Assembly (NCBI RefSeq): GCF_014323565.1 | Contig: NZ_CP058669.1 | Location: 1,825,501 to 1,889,500 of the forward strand | DNA length: 64,000 bases | Source of the DNA: Hyphobacterium sp. CCMP332 | GTDB taxonomy: Bacteria; Pseudomonadota; Alphaproteobacteria; Caulobacterales; Maricaulaceae | Direction: 5' to 3' | Part shown: piece after piece, positions 1-7,127 of the stretch | How positions within the stretch are numbered: the first letter of the stretch is position 1 | Layout: each line of letters starts with the position of its first letter | The notes under the pieces: generated by a model | Databases searched by the model: none | What the model saw: only the letters and a program-made list of their open reading frames with translations | Told to the model about the DNA's origin: nothing | Program-made: the position numbers and the translations under genes

Positions 1-35
1 ACTAGGCGGGCGGATCACATCGCCGAAATACCAAG

Positions 36-64
36 CGCCCCGGTGGAAACACCGGGGCGTTTTT
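36..64 (+). terminator. Rho-independent terminator of an off-window gene
   Basis: A perfect 10-bp stem (cgccccggtg at 36-45, caccggggcg at 50-59) closed by a GAAA tetraloop is followed directly by five T residues and a further T-rich stretch. The T tract lies only on the plus-strand side, so this ends a plus-strand gene lying left of the window. Confidence 0.85.
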
Positions 65-411
65 GTTTTGAAAGCGCCGTCGCATTCAGGCTTTTCTGCC
101 TGCCATATTGTTTCATTGTGTTAATACATAGTACCGCACAAATCAGAACATAGGCGTGGCCACCGGCATGCAGGAGAGCTTCAGCTGGGCAGGTGTGGCC
201 GCAGCGGGCGTGAGTGCGGGCGTCTCGCATCGCCTCAACCGGAGCGGCTTCATCAAGGGCATCGAGCAGACAGACGCACTGGGAACGCCGGGGTTGCGGG
301 TCTCCCGGTATGGAAGCCGCGAGAGTGCTGATTTCATGTGGCGCCCCCAGCAAACAGATTTGCCGCATTCGCAAGCCGCGAAACAGCAACCATGGCTTTG
401 TCTCCTGTGGA
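65..411. other. Gene-free stretch
   Basis: Between the terminator and the stop codon of the first TonB receptor there are only short overlapping frames on both strands, with no convincing ribosome binding site or recognisable protein motif. I see no RNA gene or repeat here. Confidence 0.5.
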
Positions 412-2469
412 TTAAAACTGCCCCGACACGGTCAGCGAGACGAACATGCCGCGCTCCTGCCGAATGGTTTCAAGCTCGCTGAGTGCCGCACTTCGGTCGG
501 GCGTAAAAAGCCGTCGCTCGCGATGAAAGTCCTGCCCGCCAATATTCTGGAATGTCAGATTGGTCCTCAGCCCTTGAATCCGGGTGGTTTCGACGAAGAC
601 CGTCCAGGTTTCGCCATCCCGGCTAAAACTTTCTTCATCGGCATAAAAATAGGTCTGGTCCGTCGCATTCGCATAAGACGCCCCCCAGGCGAGTTGCTGC
701 TCGACAAGGTCTTGCCGGAATTCGACAGCGAAACGGGGGGATAGCGTACCGGATATCTCGCGCTCCAGCCCGCTGACAGGATCAAGGAAACTGGATTCCC
801 GGACTCCGACTTCGGCCTCCAGCAAGCCACCCTCAAACAAAGCGCCAAGCGGCAGGCTTCCATTGATTTCAACGCCCCAGAAACGCCCATCTCCCGCATT
901 TCCTGCTCCGGCTGAACCCGACGGCAAAATGATCTGCTCGATCAGATCGTCTCGCCATTCGTGAAACAGCTCGGCGTTAAATGCTGCACCGCCTTCAGCA
1001 CGAATATCAATGGCCGTGGAAAGGCGTGTCGTCTGGTCAGGGCCAAGGTCAGGATTGCCGGCCAGAAGGCGATCATCCGAGGCAGACGCAGACGCGGCAA
1101 AAGCACTGAAGTCCAGCTGACCAACCGTTCGCTCCGCTCCCAGGCGAAACTGGACACCTTCGCGCGGCGCGTAGATGACGGACGCGCTGGGCTTGAGAAA
1201 GAAAAAGGATTGCGAATTCGCGGCATCGCCCGAGACAGATATTTCAGAATATTCTGCCGCCATGCCACCTTCGACCGACCACCGCGCCGAGGCCTGCCAG
1301 ATCAGATTGGCAAACGCCTCGCCGCGCAATTCTTCAATCGTGACATTCGCTGCAGGCAAGGTGACGGATGTCTGCGATCCCGGAGGACCACTCGTCAGGG
1401 ACAGCGTGCTGTCGAGGCTGTTGAAAGCGATTTCGGCGCCGAATTCCGGGCGAAATTCGACATCTCCGGTACGCGACATTGTTGCCCGTAAAACCGTCTC
1501 GAATTTGTCCTGTAGTCGAACGAACTCCGAAGCCGAGCTCACAATGCCCAACGGTCGCTCCGAGGACAGGATTTGCGTTTGGTCCAGGTCCTGAAAATAG
1601 GTGAGCGCCAGTATCTTACCCGACCACGCATCAGTTAAAGGTCTTGTCCAGTCTACGCCCAACTCACCTTCCAGGTATTCGCTGTCAAAATCGATCAGAA
1701 ACCGCTCGTCCGGATTTCCAACTGGCAGGCGGTTATCAAAGATCAAACGATGCGTATCTGGCAGAAAACCGCTATATCCGTAGCGGCCCGTAAGGGTTAA
1801 ATCACCGTCCAGCAAAGGACGGCTGGCTTCAGTCGACACAAAAGCTTCCGCCAGCACGCTGGGGCGATGCTCCAATTGGCTGAGCAGTAATTGCCCGTTT
1901 GCATTTTCGGTTGTCCGCGTACCGGTCAGGGGAAAACGCTCCCAGTAGGCATTGACATTGGTTGACGTCTGCCACCCCCCGACCGAATTCACCATCGTCA
2001 GGTCCAGAGCCGGGTAAAGACGCCCGTCAGCGGCGCGTTCCAGCTCAACCTGCCAACTGCCTGTGCCGTCAGATGACTCCCGGATAATGTTCGCCACCAC
2101 GGTCTGCCCCGCCGCCTCACTGGAGCCGGCCGTGCCGCGGATCAGTTCAATGCGGGCAACGGAGTTCGCCGGAATTCTGCCCAGCGCATCCAGGACGCCA
2201 ACTTTCGAGGACGGGCGGTTGCCATCAATCAGGATATTCCCGGCCGCGCCGCCAAAACCCCGCACATTCTCGCCCGCATCAAGCGAAAACCCGGGCAGAC
2301 GCTCGATCATGTCGCGCGCGGTTTGCGGGTTAAACCGGGCAAAGAAATCCCGCTCATAGACTTCAGACTGGCTCTGCGCTTCGGCAACCTCCTCTACGGC
2401 ACCGCCTTCAGGGACGGTCTGTAAATTTGCATTGAGCAGCAGCGCAAGAAAAACGGCAGATAATGACAT
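412..2469 (-). CDS. TonB-dependent outer-membrane receptor, possibly zinc-regulated
   Basis: The 685-residue product begins with a short signal sequence (MSLSAVFLALLLNANLQT), followed by a plug domain (about residues 45-150, with the typical FGGAAGNILIDG and IELIRGTAG stretches) and a long beta-barrel rich in alternating aromatic and polar residues that ends in a terminal Phe, as outer-membrane barrels do. It should import a metal complex or another substrate using TonB energy. The ATG at 2469 is chosen over an upstream TTG at 2523 because it places the signal sequence at the N terminus and has a GGGGCGA-like Shine-Dalgarno. A Zur-like palindrome is centred 86 nt upstream, so zinc-limitation control is inferred. 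No TonB or ABC partner lies beside it. The receptor family is clear; the substrate is inference. Confidence 0.85.
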   Translation of the reverse strand: MSLSAVFLALLLNANLQTVPEGGAVEEVAEAQSQSEVYERDFFARFNPQTARDMIERLPGFSLDAGENVRGFGGAAGNILIDGNRPSSKVGVLDALGRIPANSVARIELIRGTAGSSEAAGQTVVANIIRESSDGTGSWQVELERAADGRLYPALDLTMVNSVGGWQTSTNVNAYWERFPLTGTRTTENANGQLLLSQLEHRPSVLAEAFVSTEASRPLLDGDLTLTGRYGYSGFLPDTHRLIFDNRLPVGNPDERFLIDFDSEYLEGELGVDWTRPLTDAWSGKILALTYFQDLDQTQILSSERPLGIVSSASEFVRLQDKFETVLRATMSRTGDVEFRPEFGAEIAFNSLDSTLSLTSGPPGSQTSVTLPAANVTIEELRGEAFANLIWQASARWSVEGGMAAEYSEISVSGDAANSQSFFFLKPSASVIYAPREGVQFRLGAERTVGQLDFSAFAASASASDDRLLAGNPDLGPDQTTRLSTAIDIRAEGGAAFNAELFHEWRDDLIEQIILPSGSAGAGNAGDGRFWGVEINGSLPLGALFEGGLLEAEVGVRESSFLDPVSGLEREISGTLSPRFAVEFRQDLVEQQLAWGASYANATDQTYFYADEESFSRDGETWTVFVETTRIQGLRTNLTFQNIGGQDFHRERRLFTPDRSAALSELETIRQERGMFVSLTVSGQF

Positions 2470-2543
2470 AACGTCGCCCCGGGCCTTGATATCACATGGT
2501 CCGAGCGCCTCCCTGTTGGTCAAGGACGGATCTCGTTTGAACC

Positions 2544-2566
2544 GTTATGTTATATTATAACGTTTA
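2544..2566 (-). promoter_or_regulatory. Candidate Zur (zinc uptake regulator) box
   Basis: The core gttata-t-tataac (2549-2561) is a perfect inverted repeat with one central base. The flanks extend the match to the Zur consensus I recall for proteobacteria, ATGTTATANTATAACATT. It lies 75-97 nt upstream of the receptor start. The resemblance is seen in the sequence; Zur binding is inference. Confidence 0.5.
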
Positions 2567-2821
2567 TTGAGGGCGTTAATTTTCCGTAACTTCAGGGCTG
2601 CGTATGACTCAGCTTCTTTGGGACGGGCATGGGTCGCGCTCAAACTGGCCATAGGCAAGGTCGATGTGACGCTGGAACAGATGGTCTTCGCCGAAGCGAC
2701 CACCGTCGCCCCGCTCATCGTCTCCGACGTCTATCACCGCGAAGCCTCGAAACCCCGCAAGAAACGCCGCTTTGCGGATATGTTTGAAGGCCAGGCGGAC
2801 GCACACCACGCCGCGTCATGA
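2567..2821 (+). CDS. Unrecognised small ORF, possible gene remnant
   Basis: An open frame of up to 84 codons starts with TTG and ends TGA at 2821. The C-terminal half has a basic patch (KPRKKRR) followed by FADMFEGQ. There is no clear Shine-Dalgarno or in-frame ATG at the front, and the product matches no family I know. It could be a decayed C-terminal fragment of a larger protein or a chance frame between the Zur-like box and the palindrome at 2846. No function is proposed. Confidence 0.2.
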   Translation: MRALIFRNFRAAYDSASLGRAWVALKLAIGKVDVTLEQMVFAEATTVAPLIVSDVYHREASKPRKKRRFADMFEGQADAHHAAS

Positions 2822-2845
2822 TCCGATTGAATCAGTGCCGCTCTC

Positions 2846-2897
2846 TTGTCGTCCAAGACCCTCCGGTCCCCGCGACAGCGGGACCGGAGGACGACAA
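2846..2897. repeat. Two-part palindromic intergenic element
   Basis: Inner arms ctccggtccc (2861-2870) and gggaccggag (2880-2889) and outer arms ttgtcgtc (2846-2853) and gacgacaa (2890-2897) form one long hairpin with a seven-base bulge on the left side. No T tract follows on either strand in the right place, so it resembles a REP-like dispersed palindrome or an mRNA 3'-end stabiliser more than a standard terminator. It sits 18 bases past the stop of the DUF1244 gene. Confidence 0.55.
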
Positions 2898-2914
2898 AAA
2901 ACAGGGCGCCCGGC

Positions 2915-3223
2915 CTAGCCCCGCTTCCGCGCCGCAAACGCCGCCTGTTGTTCCGCCGTCGCGGGCGTCTGGAAGTTCGCTTTCCAGTCTTCATACGCCA
3001 TGCCGTAAATGCGCTCTCGCGCCTCGGCATCGGAAATGTCGAGGCCGCGCTCCTCGCCCGCCGCGCGATACCATTTCGACAGGCAGTTGCGGCAGAAATC
3101 CGCCAATATCATCAGGTCGATATTCTGCACATCCTTGCGGCTATCCAGATGCGCGATCAGCCGCCGGAAGGCGGCGGCATCCAGCGCATCCTGATCGGCT
3201 TGGGGTAGCGCGTCGTGTTTCAT
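2915..3223 (-). CDS. DUF1244 family protein
   Basis: The 102-residue product carries the DUF1244 signature: AAFRRLIAHL, then DVQNIDLM, then AGFCRNCLSKWY-like text (here ILADFCRNCLSKWY), then ARERIYGMAYEDWK. The two cysteines of FCRNC and the surrounding acidic residues are the family hallmark. DUF1244 proteins are short, single-domain and common in alpha- and gammaproteobacteria, and their function is not established. The ATG at 3223 is preferred over the one at 3235 because a GGAG lies six bases before it. The gene stands alone, with a palindrome just downstream and the Rieske gene diverging from it. Confidence 0.88.
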   Translation of the reverse strand: MKHDALPQADQDALDAAAFRRLIAHLDSRKDVQNIDLMILADFCRNCLSKWYRAAGEERGLDISDAEARERIYGMAYEDWKANFQTPATAEQQAAFAARKRG

Positions 3224-3312
3224 ATTTTGCTCCATCGGCTTCGTCGGAATTCTGTTGGTGTTATCCCGAAGCTTAGCCTACGGTTTAAGGTGGGGAACAG
3301 GGACACTTCATC

Positions 3313-4362
3313 ATGACAGATGCGCCAACGCGGCTGGAACAGGCCCAAGCGCTATCGCCAGACGTCTATCTCGGCGAAGACTGGCATCGCTTTGACCAGA
3401 AAAACATCCTTAGCACCGGATGGCAGATTGTCGGCCCGTCCGCGCATGTGGCCCAATCCGGGGACCACATTGTCCGCGAGATTGGCGGCAAGCCGGTCCT
3501 GATTGTCCGCAATGCACAAGGCCGCCTCAATGGCTTCTACAATGTCTGCCGCCACCGCGCCGGACCGGTGGCGCTGTGCGATGGCAAAGGCGCAAAGCGA
3601 TTGCGCTGCGCCTATCATGGCTGGATCTATGATCTGGATGGGCAGCTGAAAATCACCCCGCAAATGGATCGCGCGGAGAATTTCGATCCCGCCGCCCTGT
3701 CCCTGCCCCCGATCGATGTGGCCGAATGGTCCGGCATGGTGTTCGCACGCGCCGGATCCGGTCCGGGTTTCGACGAGATCAGGGCCGATCTGGACCGCGT
3801 CGCCCCGCCCGCTTGTCTGGACGGCATCGTCTATCACCACACGCGAGCCTACGAAGTCGACGCCAACTGGAAGACCTATGTCGACAATTACCTTGAAGGC
3901 TATCACGTGCCCGTCGTCCATGCCGGGCTCAACGCGCTGATCGAATATGATGTCTACGACATCGAGCTGACGCGCTGGGCCTCGGTGCAGAGCTCGCCCA
4001 TGACCGACCCGGACCTCTATGGCACGGGCGAGGCGCGCTATGTCTTCCTCTACCCCAACACCATGCTGAACATCCTGCCCGGACGGGTGCAGACCAATCG
4101 CGTCGTCGCAATCTCGGACCGCAAATGCGTGGTCGAGTTTTCCTATTATTACCGACCCGGCGAAGAGGCCAAGGCCGATCGCGACGATGCCTTTTCCGAA
4201 GAGGTTCAGGGTGAAGACCGGATGATTTGCGAGCGCGTCCAGAAGGGCCTCGAATCCGGCGCCTATACACCCGGCCGCCTCTCTCCCTCACAGGAATCAG
4301 CCGTCTGGCATTTCCAGAACCTCTTGCGCCGCACCTATGCCACGGCAGAAAATCAGGACTGA
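3313..4362 (+). CDS. Rieske non-heme iron oxygenase, alpha subunit
   Basis: At 349 residues this is an aromatic-ring-hydroxylating-type oxygenase of the group that includes choline/carnitine monooxygenases and demethylases. The Rieske [2Fe-2S] site is C79-R-H81 and C99-A-Y-H102. The mononuclear iron site contains the motif N185..D191-N..Y-L-E-G-Y-H198..H203, so His198 and His203 should be iron ligands with an Asp further downstream. The substrate cannot be read from the sequence; a small amine or quaternary ammonium compound is possible. The stop codon directly abuts the ATG of the permease, so the two are probably co-translated and the permease may bring in the substrate. No reductase is adjacent; a ferredoxin reductase is encoded far away at 39852. 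Confidence 0.88.
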   Translation: MTDAPTRLEQAQALSPDVYLGEDWHRFDQKNILSTGWQIVGPSAHVAQSGDHIVREIGGKPVLIVRNAQGRLNGFYNVCRHRAGPVALCDGKGAKRLRCAYHGWIYDLDGQLKITPQMDRAENFDPAALSLPPIDVAEWSGMVFARAGSGPGFDEIRADLDRVAPPACLDGIVYHHTRAYEVDANWKTYVDNYLEGYHVPVVHAGLNALIEYDVYDIELTRWASVQSSPMTDPDLYGTGEARYVFLYPNTMLNILPGRVQTNRVVAISDRKCVVEFSYYYRPGEEAKADRDDAFSEEVQGEDRMICERVQKGLESGAYTPGRLSPSQESAVWHFQNLLRRTYATAENQD

Positions 4363-5667
4363 ATGAGCGATATTTCAACGGTCGAAGACGCCTCCATCCG
4401 AGCGAAAAAACCGCTGGGCTTCTGGGGCTGCTGGTCGCTGACCGTCGGGGTGATGATCGGCTCGGGGATTTTCCTCCTGCCCACCGTGCTCGCCCCTTAT
4501 GGTCTGATGAGTTTCGGCGGCTGGCTCCTGACCGGCGGATCCTCCATCCTGCTCGCCCTCGTGCTCGCCCGCCTCGCCGGACGCACAACGCGCACTGGCG
4601 GCCCCTATGCCTATGCGGCCGATGCCTTTGGCGATCTGCCCGGCTTTCTCATCGCCTGGGGCTATTGGGCCTCGGTCTGGATCGCCACGCCCACCATCGC
4701 CCTCGCCTTTGTCGGCTATCTCGGCGTCTTCTTCCCGCAGCTCAATGACGCGCCGGTGGCACAGGCCGCCATCGCGCTCGGCCTGTTATGGACGCTCACC
4801 CTCATCTCCATTCGCGGCGTGCGGGAGGCCGGCCTTGTCCAGCTGGTGATGACCTTCCTCAAACTCATCCCCTTGATCCTCATTATCATTGCCGGGCTGG
4901 CCTTCGGCTCGGCGGACAATCTGCCCGCGCTCAACCCCACGGGCGGCCACCCACTCGCCATTCTCGCCACCACGGCGCTGCTGACCATGTGGGCCTTTGC
5001 CGGCATGGAGGCCGGCGTCATCCCGGCGGGTGAGGTCGCCAATCCGCAAAAGACCATGCCGCGCGCCATCTTTACCGGCGTCCTCACCGTGGCGCTGGTC
5101 TATATCGGCTCCACAGCGGCAGTGATGATGCTGGTGCCCGCAGATCAGCTTGCCGAATCCACCTCGCCCTTTTCCGATGCCGCCCGCGTGCTCGGCACAT
5201 GGGGGCCGCCCCTGGTCGCCATTGGCGCGCTGGTCTCGACGGCGGGCTCGCTCAACGGCAATATCTTCACCTCGGGGCAGATGCCGCTGGCCGTTGCGCT
5301 GGACCGGCTCGCGCCCAAATTTCTCGCCATAAGAAACAAGGGCCATGCGCCTTACTGGGCGCTCATCCTCGCCACCTCGGTCTCGTCCATATTGCTGATG
5401 CTGAACTTCTCGCGCGGCCTTGTGGGCGCCTTCACCTTCCTGTTGATGATGAGCACGCTCACCACCCTCATCCCCATGCTGATCAGCGCCCTCGCCGAGT
5501 TCAAACACTCCTGGGCGTCGGCCAGAGGCTGGGCCGCGGTGGCGGTCGCCGGTGCGCTCTATTCGGTGTTTGCCATTCTCGGCTCGGGCCTCGAAGTCCT
5601 CGCCTGGGGCGCGGTGTTGCTGGCGGCCGGCGTGCCGGTGTTTTATCTGGGGCGGCAAAGGGGGTGA
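4363..5667 (+). CDS. APC-family amino acid/amine permease
   Basis: A 434-residue inner-membrane transporter with about twelve hydrophobic segments. The TM1 motif GVMIGSGIFLLP is the substrate-binding unwound helix of the amino acid-polyamine-organocation family, and the TM6 region WAFAGMEAGVIPAGEVANPQKTMPRAI is equally typical. The overall pattern is closest to the AdiC/CadB-like basic amino acid or polyamine group. It begins at the base after the Rieske stop, which implies coupled expression and suggests a nitrogenous substrate handled by that oxygenase. The substrate is inference. Confidence 0.88.
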   Translation: MSDISTVEDASIRAKKPLGFWGCWSLTVGVMIGSGIFLLPTVLAPYGLMSFGGWLLTGGSSILLALVLARLAGRTTRTGGPYAYAADAFGDLPGFLIAWGYWASVWIATPTIALAFVGYLGVFFPQLNDAPVAQAAIALGLLWTLTLISIRGVREAGLVQLVMTFLKLIPLILIIIAGLAFGSADNLPALNPTGGHPLAILATTALLTMWAFAGMEAGVIPAGEVANPQKTMPRAIFTGVLTVALVYIGSTAAVMMLVPADQLAESTSPFSDAARVLGTWGPPLVAIGALVSTAGSLNGNIFTSGQMPLAVALDRLAPKFLAIRNKGHAPYWALILATSVSSILLMLNFSRGLVGAFTFLLMMSTLTTLIPMLISALAEFKHSWASARGWAAVAVAGALYSVFAILGSGLEVLAWGAVLLAAGVPVFYLGRQRG

Positions 5668-5779
5668 CAAGACCCAGGAAGATACTATTGCCCGACTGCC
5701 AGCTCCGGGTGCGTATTCGCCGCATGTCACCACCGGACCGGTTAGCATAGTCTCTATCTGCAAACTCTGGGAGACAGCC

Positions 5780-6046
5780 ATGAACCACAAGCATCGAAAG
5801 GTCCTGCACGCGCTGTTCGCCCATCCGGAACCGTCAAATCTGGCGCCCGCGGATGTCGAAAATGTCCTAGTCGAACTTGGAGCAGAGCTTGGCGAGCGCA
5901 GTGGAGCGAAATTCTCGGTTAAGCTCAAAGGCAATACCGCCGTATTTCACCATGCTCAGCACAGCATGCCAAAGGACGAGGTGCGCGCAATGCGCAAATT
6001 CATCGAGAGCGTCGGTATTGATCCTGAACTAGATTTTCCGCTCTAG
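5780..6046 (+). CDS. Solitary HicA-like protein without HicB
   Basis: The 88-residue product resembles the HicA/YcfA family: a short helix (ALFAHPEPSNLAPADVENVLVELGAEL), a three-stranded sheet and a C-terminal helix (VRAMRKFIESVGI). Classical HicA toxins are mRNA endonucleases using a histidine in a GS-H motif; here the aligned stretch is S41-G-A-K44, so that His appears to be replaced by Lys, although His57, His58 and His61 follow. No hicB antitoxin gene lies on either side. A GGGAGA Shine-Dalgarno precedes the ATG at 5780, which rules out the longer upstream frame. It may be a harmless RNA-binding relative rather than a toxin. Confidence 0.7.
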   Translation: MNHKHRKVLHALFAHPEPSNLAPADVENVLVELGAELGERSGAKFSVKLKGNTAVFHHAQHSMPKDEVRAMRKFIESVGIDPELDFPL

Positions 6047-6152
6047 ACCGCAATCCAGGCCTTCTGTCGCATAGCCGCAAACCCCTTATGCAAAAGCGGG
6101 TATCGCCAAGCCGTAGGACCCGTGTTAGGGGCGGATCAAATTCGAACTCCGG

Positions 6153-6812
6153 ATGCCTGCTATGCTTGACCTCGCCCTTCTGACCGCCAGCTTCGTCACC
6201 TTCTTCGTGGTGATCGACCCGATCGGCGTGGCCCCGATCTTTGCCGCCCTCACCGATGGCTCCACCCCCGCCCACCGCCGCACCATGGCGATCAAGTCGG
6301 TCGCCATTGCCACCGGGGTTCTGATCGCCTTTGCCTATGGCGGCGAATGGCTGCTGAGCGCGCTGCATATCAGCCTCGACGCTTTCCGCGCCGCCGGGGG
6401 CGTTCTCCTCTTCCTCATCGCGCTCGACATGATTTTCGAGAAACGCACCGAACGCCGCGAGGAACGCGCCGACAAGATGGCCCATGAGGATGAGAGCATT
6501 CCCGGCACCAATGAAGACATTTCCGTCTTCCCCATGGCCATTCCCATGCTGGCCGGGCCGGGGGCGATTGCCTCCATCATGCTGTTCATGTCCGGGGATG
6601 GCGGATCGGTCATGGGCCAGGCCGCCATCTTCCTCGGCCTCGGGGCCAACCTCCTGGCCTGTCTGGTCATTTTCCTCGCCGTCGGTCCGCTGATGAAGCT
6701 GATGGGCGATACGCTGGCCGCCATGATCACCCGCATTCTCGGCGTCATCCTGGCGGCGCTGGCCGCGCAATTCATCTTCGACGGAATCTCCGGGGCGCTG
6801 CTGGGCGGATAA
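6153..6812 (+). CDS. MarC family integral membrane protein
   Basis: The 219-residue protein has six predicted transmembrane segments and both MarC/UPF0056 signatures: DPIGVAPIFAALT near the N terminus and FPMAIPMLAGPGAIASIM in the middle. A charged loop (residues 94-118) separates the two halves. The physiological role of this family is unsettled; the early link to multiple antibiotic resistance was not upheld. A second in-frame ATG at 6162 is an equally possible start. It stands alone between the HicA-like gene and a small membrane protein. Confidence 0.9.
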   Translation: MPAMLDLALLTASFVTFFVVIDPIGVAPIFAALTDGSTPAHRRTMAIKSVAIATGVLIAFAYGGEWLLSALHISLDAFRAAGGVLLFLIALDMIFEKRTERREERADKMAHEDESIPGTNEDISVFPMAIPMLAGPGAIASIMLFMSGDGGSVMGQAAIFLGLGANLLACLVIFLAVGPLMKLMGDTLAAMITRILGVILAALAAQFIFDGISGALLGG

Positions 6813-6896
6813 AGGCCGCGACGGCGCCAAAATTCCGCCGCAAGCGTTTTTTAAAGACTCTGGTGTAGGGTGGAAGCGGTTGGAAAGGGTGAGGCG

Positions 6897-7070
6897 ATGG
6901 TACGGCTCGCAGTATTCCTGACAGTCCTGATGCTGGTCCTGACCGGCATGACCGCCAGCGCGGTCGCCTTCACGCGCGGAAATGTCGACGCCGGGATCGC
7001 CTTCCTCTGGCCCGCCCTCGCCATTGCGCTGGTGCTCGGCCTCGCCATGCCGGGCCGGAAAACCGCCTAA
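6897..7070 (+). CDS. Small two-helix membrane protein
   Basis: The 57-residue frame encodes two hydrophobic segments (about residues 4-24 and 33-50) joined by a short polar loop and ends with a basic tail, GRKTA. A GGTGAGG stretch just before the ATG can serve as ribosome binding site. I do not recognise a family. It may be co-transcribed with marC, 84 bases upstream, although a weak GC hairpin and a T run lie between them. The coding call rests on the clear membrane pattern and ribosome site. Confidence 0.5.
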   Translation: MVRLAVFLTVLMLVLTGMTASAVAFTRGNVDAGIAFLWPALAIALVLGLAMPGRKTA

Positions 7071-7126
7071 GAGCTTTTTCAGCGAAAGTGGGAACCGGTT
7101 TCGCGGTTCGAAAAAGCGGCGGAATA
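7071..7126. repeat. RIME/REP-like alphaproteobacterial palindrome
   Basis: Perfect 8-bp outer arms gctttttc (7073-7080) and gaaaaagc (7110-7117) enclose aagtgggaaccggttt and a second short arm. The layout and the gtgg-accggtt core match the dispersed palindromes I know from Rhizobiales intergenic regions. It separates two convergent genes and may also act as a bidirectional transcription end. Confidence 0.6.
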
Positions 7127-7127
7127 A

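Noticed and set aside
15-482. Overlapping frames of 64-124 codons near the left edge
   Set aside because: They run through the terminator at 36-64 or into the receptor gene, lack ribosome sites and have no recognisable motif.
6125-6150. tRNA-like ttcgaa stretch before marC
   Set aside because: No acceptor, D or anticodon arms can be folded around it.
5780-6812. HicAB toxin-antitoxin system
   Set aside because: The gene after the HicA-like protein is marC; no HicB-like frame exists on either side.
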